Assembly (NCBI GenBank): GCA_020720625.1
Contig: DYOH01000024.1
Span: 1 to 43,890, forward strand
DNA: 43,890 bases
Origin: Acetofilamentum sp.
Lineage (GTDB): Bacteria; Bacteroidota; Bacteroidia; Bacteroidales; DYOH01
Direction of reading: 5' to 3'
In this document: positions 34,713 to 42,436 of the stretch, in pieces
Layout: every line of letters begins with the position of its first letter
How positions within the stretch are numbered: position 1 is the first letter of the stretch
Translations under genes and position numbers: made by a program
The notes under the pieces: generated by a model
The model's input: only the letters and a program-made list of their open reading frames with translations
Database searches by the model: none
What the model was told of the DNA's origin: nothing

Positions 34713-35045
34713 GGGTTTGCTGAATGCCGCTAAAAATAAGTTCTTTATATTATTATTTCTATAAATTATAATTTCGGGTGCAAGCTTTTTTAAGCAGAAC
34801 TTGCGAAAACCTTATGCTTAATTAGGATAAGGTAATAAGGTAGAAAGAAAAGCAGTTGTTTATTTCTACTAAGGTGTACCACCCACGTAAGAGCACCAAA
34901 AACCTTATCTGCTATTTACACCTTAGTAGTTAGTATTTTAAAAACGCTGTTAAACCTTATTACCTTATTATATAGCCACTGAGATGAAAACCTTTTTTTG
35001 AAATTCTCATTTAAAATCGTTCTATTTAAGTTTTTCAGCAGACCA
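34713..35045. mobile_element. 333-bp structured repeat element, complete copy
   Basis: Ends are inverted (left GGGTTTGCTGAA; right, complemented, TGGTCTGCTGAA) and TAATTA stands on both sides (34707-34712 and 35046-35051). Inside are two perfect nested inverted repeats: ATAAGGTAATAAGGT (34827-34841) with 34954-34968, and CTACTAAGGTGTA (34866-34878) with 34917-34929. A 5-bp stem (34775-34779/34799-34803) encloses a GCTT/AAGC hairpin. It has no coding capacity. The left 170 bases recur at 43716-43890 with about 80% identity. In the rest of the 34581-35293 gap I see only the right direct repeat and a terminator. Confidence 0.75.
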
Positions 35046-35144
35046 TAATTAGTTAGTAGTATAAGTCTTTTTTATTGACATTAAAGTGGTTATGTATGAA
35101 TACGATTTATGCGCAACGGATTTTATAAATTAGCTTATCAGTTT

Positions 35145-35210
35145 AATTTTTTGCATCTATGTGCCTTACTTACAGGAGTTTATTGGCTAATTGTTTTTGG
35201 TTATTCAATA
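35145..35210 (+). repeat. 66-bp direct repeat, right copy
   Basis: Partner of 33803-33868, same orientation, 54 of 66 bases identical. Between the copies lie the toxin-antitoxin pair and the structured element. Confidence 0.8.
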
Positions 35211-35236
35211 AGAAAAGTGTAGGACTATAAAAATGG

Positions 35237-35264
35237 AAAACTGCGAAAAATTATTCGCAGTTTT
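35237..35264 (-). terminator. Terminator of the S9 peptidase gene
   Basis: AAAACTGCGAA (35237-35247) pairs perfectly with TTCGCAGTTTT (35254-35264) around a 6-base loop, 29 bases past the peptidase stop. Confidence 0.8.
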
Positions 35265-35293
35265 CACTCTTTCGTAGTAATTTTCCAAACCTA

Positions 35294-37711
35294 CTACTTT
35301 TTATTTTTCACGTATTTGTTAAGCCATTCTGTCATCTCCCAAGCCATGTGCATAATTGATTCGTAAGATGAATATCCGTGGCTCTCGTGTGGAAGCATTA
35401 CCAAACGAACAGTTTTACCGTTGCCTTTAAGTGCTGCAAAATATCTTTCGCTTTGCATCGGAAATGTGCCCGAATTATTGTCGGCCTCGCCGTGTATAAG
35501 TAGAATAGGAGCATTTAACTTTTCGGCATGCATAAAAGGCGACATTTCTGCATAAACATTTTTGGCTTCCCATAATGTGCGCTCCTCCGATTGAAATCCA
35601 AATGGTGTGAGGGTGCGGTTGTAAGCTCCGCTTCGGGCAATTCCGGCAGCAAACAAATTAGAATGGCTAAGCAAATTGGCTGTCATAAAGGCACCATAAG
35701 AATGCCCTCCAACGGCTACCCTGTTTTTATCGCCTACTCCCATTTCTACTAGTTTGTTTATGGCCGCTTCCGCACTACCAACAAGTTGTTCAATAAACTT
35801 ATCGTTAGGTTCTTCTTCGCCTTCGCCGATAATTGGAAAAGATGGGTCGTCTAATACCGCATAGCCGTCGGCAACCCAATAAAGTGGCGAGTGTGCGCTC
35901 ATGCGAATAAAGCGATAGGGCGAATCTGTTATCTGACCGGCAGCGCTCGCACTTTTAAACTCCTGCGGATATGCCCACATCAATACAGGAAGAGGGCCAT
36001 CTTTTGCCTTATCATATCCGGCAGGCAGATACAATTTTCCGCTGAGTTTAACACCGTCTTTTCGCTCATATTGAATATATTCAGATTTTACGTTTGCCAG
36101 AGATGGATAAGGGTGTCCGAAATTGGTGATTTGTGCTAAATCTTTTCTTTTTTTATAATCAACTAAAAAATAATTTGGATTTTGAGTTTGCGATTCTCTG
36201 CTTACCAATATCTGAGATTTTTCTAAATTTACCATTAACATGGCTTCTTCGAAAAAAGGTGCTTTTGATTGCCATAAGCGTGTGCTTTTAAAAGTGCTCA
36301 TATCAAACTCGTCGATGAATGGTTCGTTGCCTTTTGGCGATGCACCCATGCCGTTTAGGTAGAGTTTGTTTTGCGCCTTGTTCATCAGTAACACAAGTTT
36401 TCCGTTTGCGTTTCGTTCCATCTCGAAACTGCCTGGATTGCTGTATGCATCTTCGGAGTTTAGGTCGAAAATTAATTTTAACTCTTTGGGTTCCGATGGA
36501 TTGAAAGCATAGCTTACTTCTTTTCTTGTTTTGTAAAAATATTCCGAAATAATGGCAAAAGTGTTGTTTCCCCATTCTATTCCAGCAAATCTTAGTTTTA
36601 GTTTAGTTACAGAAACAGGCTCATCATGGAAAGGAGCATTCCACGAAAATACTTCGTCGCGAAATTCTACTTCGTTTTTTGGGTCTCCACCGTCGAGTGC
36701 TTTCACAAAATAAAGTGTAGAAGGTGCATCACTTCGCCAGGAAAAGTAACGTGGGCCTTCTCTTTCGGCATCAAATCCTTTGGGCATTTCTTCTACAGCA
36801 GGTATCTCGGCCAGCACTTTCAGCAGTTTTCCGTCAATAGTCCAAATCTCATATTTTTGGGTAAATCGGTTGTAAGGAACAATATACGAAAAGGGTTCAA
36901 GAATGCGTGTAAGGAGTATATATTTTCCATCGGGCGATATATCCACAGATGGAAAGATGCCTTTGTTGGTGATGGGTGTTTGTTTTCCGGCTAAATCTAC
37001 CCGAATAATTTTGCCCGAGGAGTAAAAATTAAAAAGTTGCTCGTCGAACTTATTCTTCAGTAAATCCTGATAGGTTCTTACCGGCGCTTCACCGCCAGTA
37101 TTCGACTGGATTACAGGGCCACTTGGAGCTAAGGGAGCTGTAGGTTCGTTTCCTCTTTCTGTGTCAACTACTCTCACAATCAGGGCATCGCTTGCAGGTG
37201 TCCAGCTTATAGTGTTTCGGAACACATCGTTTAGCATGTCGATGGATATTTTTTTGGCTTTTTTGCTGACTAAATCGTTAATCCATAGTTCAATACCATT
37301 GGGAGTGGAATTACTAAAGGCAAATTTGCTTCCATCAGGCGACCAGCTTAGATTGCTTATTCTCGGGTTTTGGGGCAATCCATCTATTGGGTATTCTATA
37401 CTGGTTTTTAAATCTTTAATGGTAATTTTATTGTAGGAGTAGCTTCTGCTTGGGCCATTATTTTTAGGATTAATTCTCAATCCGGCCAATCGCATTTCGG
37501 GTTGCGCTACTTCTTCTATAGATGGAAATCCGGGGCGCTCCATAAGCAACATATAAGTGCGTTGGGTGTTCATTGTGATTGATGGAGTTTGTGGAGCTTC
37601 GAATAGTTTTGCCAAATGCTCTGGTGGCTTTTGATAAGTCAGATTTTCCTGTGCTTGCATGTTGGAAAAATGTAAGAATAAAAGACTGATTAAAAAGTGT
37701 AATTTTTTCAT
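35294..37711 (-). CDS. S9 family peptidase, glutamyl endopeptidase-like (S9D)
   Basis: 805 residues with a signal peptide (ends SNMQAQ), so periplasmic or exported. The N-terminal two thirds is a beta-propeller (ISNLSWSPDGSKFAFSN, WTPASDALIVRV, ISPDGKYILL repeats). The C-terminal alpha/beta-hydrolase domain has nucleophile Ser near 671 in GHSYGAFMTANLL, Asp near 745 (HGEADNNSG) and His near 779 (HESHGY). The GHSYGAFM form is that of the S9D group related to the plant chloroplast glutamyl endopeptidase, rather than the GWSYGG of dipeptidyl peptidase IV. It probably trims peptides in the periplasm. Single gene. Confidence 0.92.
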   Translation of the reverse strand: MKKLHFLISLLFLHFSNMQAQENLTYQKPPEHLAKLFEAPQTPSITMNTQRTYMLLMERPGFPSIEEVAQPEMRLAGLRINPKNNGPSRSYSYNKITIKDLKTSIEYPIDGLPQNPRISNLSWSPDGSKFAFSNSTPNGIELWINDLVSKKAKKISIDMLNDVFRNTISWTPASDALIVRVVDTERGNEPTAPLAPSGPVIQSNTGGEAPVRTYQDLLKNKFDEQLFNFYSSGKIIRVDLAGKQTPITNKGIFPSVDISPDGKYILLTRILEPFSYIVPYNRFTQKYEIWTIDGKLLKVLAEIPAVEEMPKGFDAEREGPRYFSWRSDAPSTLYFVKALDGGDPKNEVEFRDEVFSWNAPFHDEPVSVTKLKLRFAGIEWGNNTFAIISEYFYKTRKEVSYAFNPSEPKELKLIFDLNSEDAYSNPGSFEMERNANGKLVLLMNKAQNKLYLNGMGASPKGNEPFIDEFDMSTFKSTRLWQSKAPFFEEAMLMVNLEKSQILVSRESQTQNPNYFLVDYKKRKDLAQITNFGHPYPSLANVKSEYIQYERKDGVKLSGKLYLPAGYDKAKDGPLPVLMWAYPQEFKSASAAGQITDSPYRFIRMSAHSPLYWVADGYAVLDDPSFPIIGEGEEEPNDKFIEQLVGSAEAAINKLVEMGVGDKNRVAVGGHSYGAFMTANLLSHSNLFAAGIARSGAYNRTLTPFGFQSEERTLWEAKNVYAEMSPFMHAEKLNAPILLIHGEADNNSGTFPMQSERYFAALKGNGKTVRLVMLPHESHGYSSYESIMHMAWEMTEWLNKYVKNKK

Positions 37712-37836
37712 GTCTATAGGTTTATTAAATTAATTGACTAATGTAACTGATATTATTGAAAAAAGAACAAGTTTATCGCCGAAATGCTTTTTGTGGTGGA
37801 TATTCGGCAGTATTTTTTTACTTTTTGTATTTGAAT

Positions 37837-39525
37837 CTAAATTTTTTTTCTATTTCGCAGAACGCTAAGAAGAAGCAGAAAAACGAGAACAGCAGCCATG
37901 GAAAATCCGATAAAGGGTATAAGCGGAATTCCCAAGAAAACCTGTTTGCTGTGAATAGTTGTGGATGTGTATATTATGGCAGAACCAATAAGCAATGCCA
38001 CAATTATCATAGTAAGCATAAATCTGTTGGCTATGGATTCTGCTTTTAGAATGGCAGGTTCAAGACCGCCAATGTTTACATTCGTTTGTAAATCGCCGGC
38101 TCTAAGTTTTTTTAGAATATATTTAATATCTATCGGGGAACTATAGAATAAGCTTGCTAAATGGGAGAGGTTATATTTTATATCGGCCTGAATATTTGCC
38201 GGATTATACTGTTGGGCAATAATATTGGCACCAAAGGGGCGCATAATTTTGATGAAATTGAATTTTGGGTCGAGTTTATTTCCAATTCCTTCCAGAATGG
38301 CAAAGGATCTAAACATAATAAATATAATGCCCGGAACATGGAGTTTGTATTCGTATATGATGTTTTGCAATTTAGCCGTAAGCTCCGACAAATCAATTTC
38401 TTTTATTTCCATAAATCGAAATTCCTCAATCAATTCTTCCAATTGATTTTCGAATTTTCGCATGTCTTTTATTTCGCTGTTGGTGGCCAATCGTCTGATG
38501 TTTGATGCCAGGGCGCGGTAATCTTCTTGTGCAAACCCGAGCATTAGTCCGGCAAAAGCAAATTTTTGCTTTTTAGTTAGCTTTCCTACCATCCCAAAAT
38601 CTATGAGTGCTATTGTGCCATCGGGCTGAACTAGCACATTGCCGGGGTGGGGATCGCCATGAAAAAATCCATATTCAAAAATTTGGGTCAGATAGATGCT
38701 AATGGTTTTTTTGGCTATCTTTTGTGGGTTTAATCCCCAGGATTTTATGGTATTTAAATCGTCGACTTTGCAGCCGCTGATAAACTCCATTACCAGTATT
38801 TTTTTTCCCGAGAGTTCTTTATAAACTTTCGGAATTTTAAAGCCCTGGTGGTATTTATATACTTTCTGAAAGTGTATAATATTCTCTAGCTCAGAGTTAT
38901 AGTCGAGTTCCTGGAGTAATGAAAGCTCAAATGTATCTACAACATCGAGCGGATTGAGAATGCCTTGGTTTATAAAATAGTTTTCTGTAAGACTAATTAT
39001 TTCGCGAAGCAGGGCTAAGTCGGTTTTTACTTTTTCTACAACACCGGGGCGTTGAATTTTTACGGCTACGTCTGTGCCGTCGATTAAACGTGCTCTGTAT
39101 ACCTGACCAATAGATGCTGAACCTAAAGGCATTGTGTCGAAAAACGAAAATACATCCCCAATGTTTTTATTTAGCTCATTTTCAATTATTTCTTTTGCTA
39201 TTTTGTAGCTTATTGGAGGTACATCGTTTTGTAGTTTCTCAAATTGGTCTATTAATTTTGCCGGAATTATATCGGGTCGGTTGCTAAGCATTTGCGCCAA
39301 TTTGATATATGTTGGCCCTAATTCTTCAATTACCATCCTGATTCTTTCGAAACGGGTATATTCAAATACCGATTTATCAGCATGGGTCCAGCTTAATTGT
39401 TGTTTGGCAGGTATAAATCGTTTTAATGCTGTGGTAGTTACAATATCTTCAAAGCTGTATTTCAGCAAAATATTTATTACTTCGCTAATTCGGCTGATAT
39501 TTCTTACAGTTTTGTTAAATATCAT
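37837..39525 (-). CDS. ABC1/UbiB (AarF) family atypical kinase
   Basis: 562 residues. Atypical kinase/ATPase linked to quinone or lipid metabolism. The nucleotide loop GSASIGQV lies at 135-142, with Lys156 in VAVKIQRPG. The catalytic block FHGDPHPGN is near 290, and IDFGMVG near 308. Two C-terminal transmembrane helices (~507-527 and ~533-557) anchor it. The family's KxGQ signature near residue 75 reads KLAQ here (Gly replaced by Ala). No ubiquinone gene is adjacent; menaquinone is usual in this phylum, so the substrate is open. Confidence 0.92.
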   Translation of the reverse strand: MIFNKTVRNISRISEVINILLKYSFEDIVTTTALKRFIPAKQQLSWTHADKSVFEYTRFERIRMVIEELGPTYIKLAQMLSNRPDIIPAKLIDQFEKLQNDVPPISYKIAKEIIENELNKNIGDVFSFFDTMPLGSASIGQVYRARLIDGTDVAVKIQRPGVVEKVKTDLALLREIISLTENYFINQGILNPLDVVDTFELSLLQELDYNSELENIIHFQKVYKYHQGFKIPKVYKELSGKKILVMEFISGCKVDDLNTIKSWGLNPQKIAKKTISIYLTQIFEYGFFHGDPHPGNVLVQPDGTIALIDFGMVGKLTKKQKFAFAGLMLGFAQEDYRALASNIRRLATNSEIKDMRKFENQLEELIEEFRFMEIKEIDLSELTAKLQNIIYEYKLHVPGIIFIMFRSFAILEGIGNKLDPKFNFIKIMRPFGANIIAQQYNPANIQADIKYNLSHLASLFYSSPIDIKYILKKLRAGDLQTNVNIGGLEPAILKAESIANRFMLTMIIVALLIGSAIIYTSTTIHSKQVFLGIPLIPFIGFSMAAVLVFLLLLSVLRNRKKI

Positions 39526-39551
39526 CTGTTTTGTGGCTTAAAAGGTAAAAT

Positions 39552-39621
39552 AAAGAGATTGCTTTTTGATTTTTGCGAAGGTAGATATTTAAAATTAATT
39601 CGCATAAAAAACAATCTCTTT
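39552..39621 (-). terminator. Long hairpin after the phasin-like operon
   Basis: AAAGAGATTG (39552-39561) pairs with CAATCTCTTT (39612-39621). Inside, TTGCGAA pairs with TTCGCAT, giving a ~70-base stem-loop between the phasin-like genes and the UbiB-family gene. Confidence 0.65.
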
Positions 39622-39646
39622 CTAAAATGTTCAATAGATTTACTTT

Positions 39647-40039
39647 TTATTCTTCCGTTTCTTTTGGATTTTCAGTTTTAGTTACTTTTTTTGTTTTAGG
39701 AGCTTTTTTATCTCCTTTGTCGGCAGCATCTTCGGCATCTTTTTTGTTGGCAAGAACTGCTTCGAGCACTGTAACTCTGTTTGTTAGTTCGGCTAAATCC
39801 TGATTGGTCGCAAATTTAAACGATTTTACGATTTTTTCGACTACACTATTGAATTGTGTTTCCAATTCTTCTTTTTTTGTGTCGGTATTGGCTGTAAACT
39901 CATCCACAATTTTTTTACCTTCTTCGGCACTTAATTTGCCTTCTTCTATTAATCTGTCTACAAGTTTTTTAGCTTTTTCTGCGGATAGAGCCACCAAGCC
40001 AACTCCTGTGTATACAAATTGCTTAAAAAAATTTTCCAT
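39647..40039 (-). CDS. Phasin-like coiled-coil protein, paralogue 2
   Basis: 130 residues. Opens MENFFKQFVYTGVGLVALSAEKAKKLVDRL, then helical repeats with heptad spacing (ELETQFNSVVEKIVKSF; LAELTNRVTVLEAVL), and ends in a Lys/Glu-rich tail. The pattern fits the phasin/PhaF-like family, granule- or membrane-associated coiled coils. It shares the N-terminus, the 'EGKKxVDEF' block and the coiled coil with the gene 26 bases upstream, so it arose by tandem duplication. No polyhydroxyalkanoate synthase is in the window. The acidic/basic tail is specific to this copy. Confidence 0.7.
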   Translation of the reverse strand: MENFFKQFVYTGVGLVALSAEKAKKLVDRLIEEGKLSAEEGKKIVDEFTANTDTKKEELETQFNSVVEKIVKSFKFATNQDLAELTNRVTVLEAVLANKKDAEDAADKGDKKAPKTKKVTKTENPKETEE

Positions 40040-40065
40040 GCGCTTAAAAATTAGTTTTGTAATAA

Positions 40066-40365
40066 TTATTTTTCTGATAAAGCAGCTTCCAATTCTTTAA
40101 TGCGGGCTTCTAGCTCTTCCATTTCTTTTCTGCTGGCAAAGTTGAATTTTTTTACCATATTCTCTACAGCCTCTTTTAATTGTGTTTCTAGCTCTTTTCT
40201 CTTTGATTCTGTGCTCTCTAAAAATTCGTCCACTAATTTTTTTCCCTCGTGAGATGATAGTTTATTTTCGTCTACTAATTCATCTACTAATTTTTGAACT
40301 TTGTCTTTAGTCAACGAAACAAGGCCTACGCCTGTATACACAAATTTTTTGAACAGATTTTCCAT
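40066..40365 (-). CDS. Phasin-like coiled-coil protein, paralogue 1
   Basis: 99 residues from ATG 40365. The upstream GTG at 40389 would add eight residues (MKPIKIKK) and is less likely, since MENLFKKFVYTGVGLV then aligns with the paralogue's start. Same layout as the downstream gene: short hydrophobic segment near 9-18, 'KLSSHEGKKLVDEF', then a coiled coil ending LEARIKELEAAL, but without the charged tail. They are probably co-transcribed and may form a hetero-oligomer. Confidence 0.7.
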   Translation of the reverse strand: MENLFKKFVYTGVGLVSLTKDKVQKLVDELVDENKLSSHEGKKLVDEFLESTESKRKELETQLKEAVENMVKKFNFASRKEMEELEARIKELEAALSEK

Positions 40366-40634
40366 TTTTTTAATTTTAATTGGTTTCACAAAATTTACAA
40401 TTTTTTTTCTTCCTAAACAATAATTTTATCAAGAAACGATTGTTTTTGGCGATTATATTTAATTTAATAATTTATTGCAAATTACGTGTTTTTTGAAAAT
40501 AAATACAAATTAGTCGAAAATTTTAACTTTTGTTGGTTTTGTCGTTAATTAATTGATTATTATTAATATAACGTTTTTTGCATTTTCTTAATTGTATAAT
40601 AAAATGGGTTAAACGCTTTATTTGTCGATAGTGC

Positions 40635-40668
40635 AAAAAAATCAATGCTTTACAACATTGATTTTTTT
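40635..40668 (-). terminator. Terminator overlapping the hydrolase stop codon
   Basis: AAAAAAATCAATG (40635-40647) pairs with CATTGATTTTTTT (40656-40668). The right arm lies inside the last codons of the hydrolase gene and the stop codon sits in the loop. Confidence 0.75.
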
Positions 40669-41591
40669 TGATATATCTCTTTGATAAAATCCACAATCAA
40701 TTCTACGGCTTCGTTGGCTTCGGGTATTAATTTCTGGAATAAATGCCACCAATGTATTAATCCATCCCAGGTTTGTATATGGGCGTTGTGCGATTGCCTG
40801 TTTATTTTTTCGTACAGCCTTAGTCCGTCGTCATAGAGCATTTCGTCTTTACTTACTTGAATAAGGGAAGGCGGAAAATTTTCGAAATTACCATAGAGCG
40901 CTGATACATAGGGCGATTCTAGGTTCTCGTGGCTGGCATACATCGAGGCCCAGTACCGCATTTTTTGTAAATCTATCAGTGGGTCTTTGTCTGCATTTTT
41001 TATTACGGATTCGCCACTACCTGTTAAATCTACCCAAGGTGATAAACCTATGATGGCTCCCGGAAGTGGTTCGCCCAAATCTTTTAGCTTTAGTGCTAGT
41101 GAAAAAGCTAGTCCACCACCTGCCGAATCTCCGGCAAAGATTATATTTTCTGGCGCCTTTCCTCTGTCGAGCAAAGAGCAGTAGCAAGAATAGGCATCTT
41201 CGAGGGCTGCGGGGAAGGGATTTTCCGGCGCTTTTCGGTAATCGGGCAAAAGGGCTATAATTCCTGCTTTTTTTGCAATTTTTCCTACCAGTGAGCGGTG
41301 CGAATTTACTGAACCTATGGTATAGCCGCCTCCATGGAAATAGAGTAGCACTTTTTCTTTGTCGGCATCAGAAGGTACAAGCAAATCGGCATTGATCTGC
41401 GTAAACATGCTGCCTTTTATCTTAATTTTTATTTGTTTATGATGTACACCCCAAGGTAGTAGGTAAAAGAAGGTTCCCAGCTCCAGTAAATGCCTCATGT
41501 GGTGTATTTCCGGAATTCGTCCTTTGTCTTTTAGCGGCTGAACGGCTTTGTTCAATATGTTTTTTACCGACTCATGTTGTCTGGAAGGCAT
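40650..41591 (-). CDS. Alpha/beta hydrolase, hormone-sensitive-lipase family
   Basis: 313 residues, no signal peptide. Oxyanion motif HGGGY at 86-90, nucleophile Ser156 in GDSAGGG, Asp near 253 (SKDEMLYDDG), His near 284 (LIHWW). This is the HSL (esterase family IV) layout. It hydrolyses short-chain or aromatic esters; the real substrate is unknown. The stop codon is inside its own terminator hairpin. Divergent from the SGNH-hydrolase/kynureninase pair. Confidence 0.92.
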   Translation of the reverse strand: MPSRQHESVKNILNKAVQPLKDKGRIPEIHHMRHLLELGTFFYLLPWGVHHKQIKIKIKGSMFTQINADLLVPSDADKEKVLLYFHGGGYTIGSVNSHRSLVGKIAKKAGIIALLPDYRKAPENPFPAALEDAYSCYCSLLDRGKAPENIIFAGDSAGGGLAFSLALKLKDLGEPLPGAIIGLSPWVDLTGSGESVIKNADKDPLIDLQKMRYWASMYASHENLESPYVSALYGNFENFPPSLIQVSKDEMLYDDGLRLYEKINRQSHNAHIQTWDGLIHWWHLFQKLIPEANEAVELIVDFIKEIYQKKSML

Positions 41592-41703
41592 AATTAATTT
41601 TATTTTTTGTCTAAATTAACTTTTTTTCGTTTAAAAAGAAAGGATAAAGCGCTATTTTCATGTTTTACTTTATTTTTCTTCATTTTTTTTTTGCGAAATG
41701 TAT

Positions 41704-41711
41704 TAATTTTG
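41704..41711 (+). promoter_or_regulatory. -7 box for the SGNH hydrolase/kynureninase operon
   Basis: TAATTTTG fits TAnnTTTG. Transcription would begin near 41718, after the upstream ATG at 41660, which supports the start at 41750. Confidence 0.45.
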
Positions 41712-41749
41712 GTTTTACTATGTTTCTAAATTATTTCCAAATTAATACA

Positions 41750-42436
41750 ATGATGTATAAAAACTTTTTTTTGCTGCTGTTTTTTTTATTTTATCAGTGT
41801 AACGAAAATTCAAATTCGGATATGAAAACTTTGTCGTACCTTGCTCTTGGCGATTCGTATACTATTGGAGAGCGTGTGTTGCCAGTGGAGCGTTTTCCGG
41901 TGTTGCTTTATCAGAAACTAAAAAATGATGGTTTTAATTGGGTGGAGCCAACAATTATTGCCAAAACCGGTTGGACTACCAGCGAATTGGCTGGTGCAAT
42001 TTCTGCAAGAAATATCGGCGATTCCGTTTTTTCGATGGTTAGTTTGCTCATCGGTGTAAATAATCAATATCGTGGGGGAGATACAGCAGATTATCGACGC
42101 GAATTTGCCGATTTACTGAAAACTGCCATTAAATTTGCAGGAAATAAAGCCGAGAGGGTGCTTGTTTTGTCTATTCCCGATTGGGGTGTTACTCCTTTTG
42201 CTGCCAATAGGGATACTGCTTTAATTGCATCGCAAATTGATGCATTTAATCGTATTAATAAAGAAATTGCTGTGAATAATGGCGTTTTTTATGTGGATAT
42301 TACCGAAATTTCGAGATTTGCTAAATTCCAGCCTGATTTAATTGCCGATGATGGTTTGCATCCATCAGCGTTGATGTATCAGATGTGGGTAGATAAAATG
42401 TTTGTTTTTGCAAAAAATATACTAAAAAATGAGTAA
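41750..42436 (+). CDS. SGNH/GDSL hydrolase, predicted lipoprotein
   Basis: 228 residues from ATG 41750 (a second ATG follows directly). The ATG at 41660 adds 30 residues without homology and lies before the promoter box. A signal segment ends in LFYQC with Cys17, a plausible lipobox. Catalytic Ser36 is in GDSYTIGE, block III is GVNNQYRGG, and Asp/His are in IADDGLHPS near the C-terminus. An esterase or lipase with unknown substrate. Its last 8 bases overlap the start of kynU, so the two are coupled; a functional link to kynurenine is not obvious. Confidence 0.88.
   Translation: MMYKNFFLLLFFLFYQCNENSNSDMKTLSYLALGDSYTIGERVLPVERFPVLLYQKLKNDGFNWVEPTIIAKTGWTTSELAGAISARNIGDSVFSMVSLLIGVNNQYRGGDTADYRREFADLLKTAIKFAGNKAERVLVLSIPDWGVTPFAANRDTALIASQIDAFNRINKEIAVNNGVFYVDITEISRFAKFQPDLIADDGLHPSALMYQMWVDKMFVFAKNILKNE

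Noticed and set aside
37756-38049. Plus-strand frames opposite the UbiB-family gene
   Set aside because: Antisense to a well-supported gene and without domain or start context.
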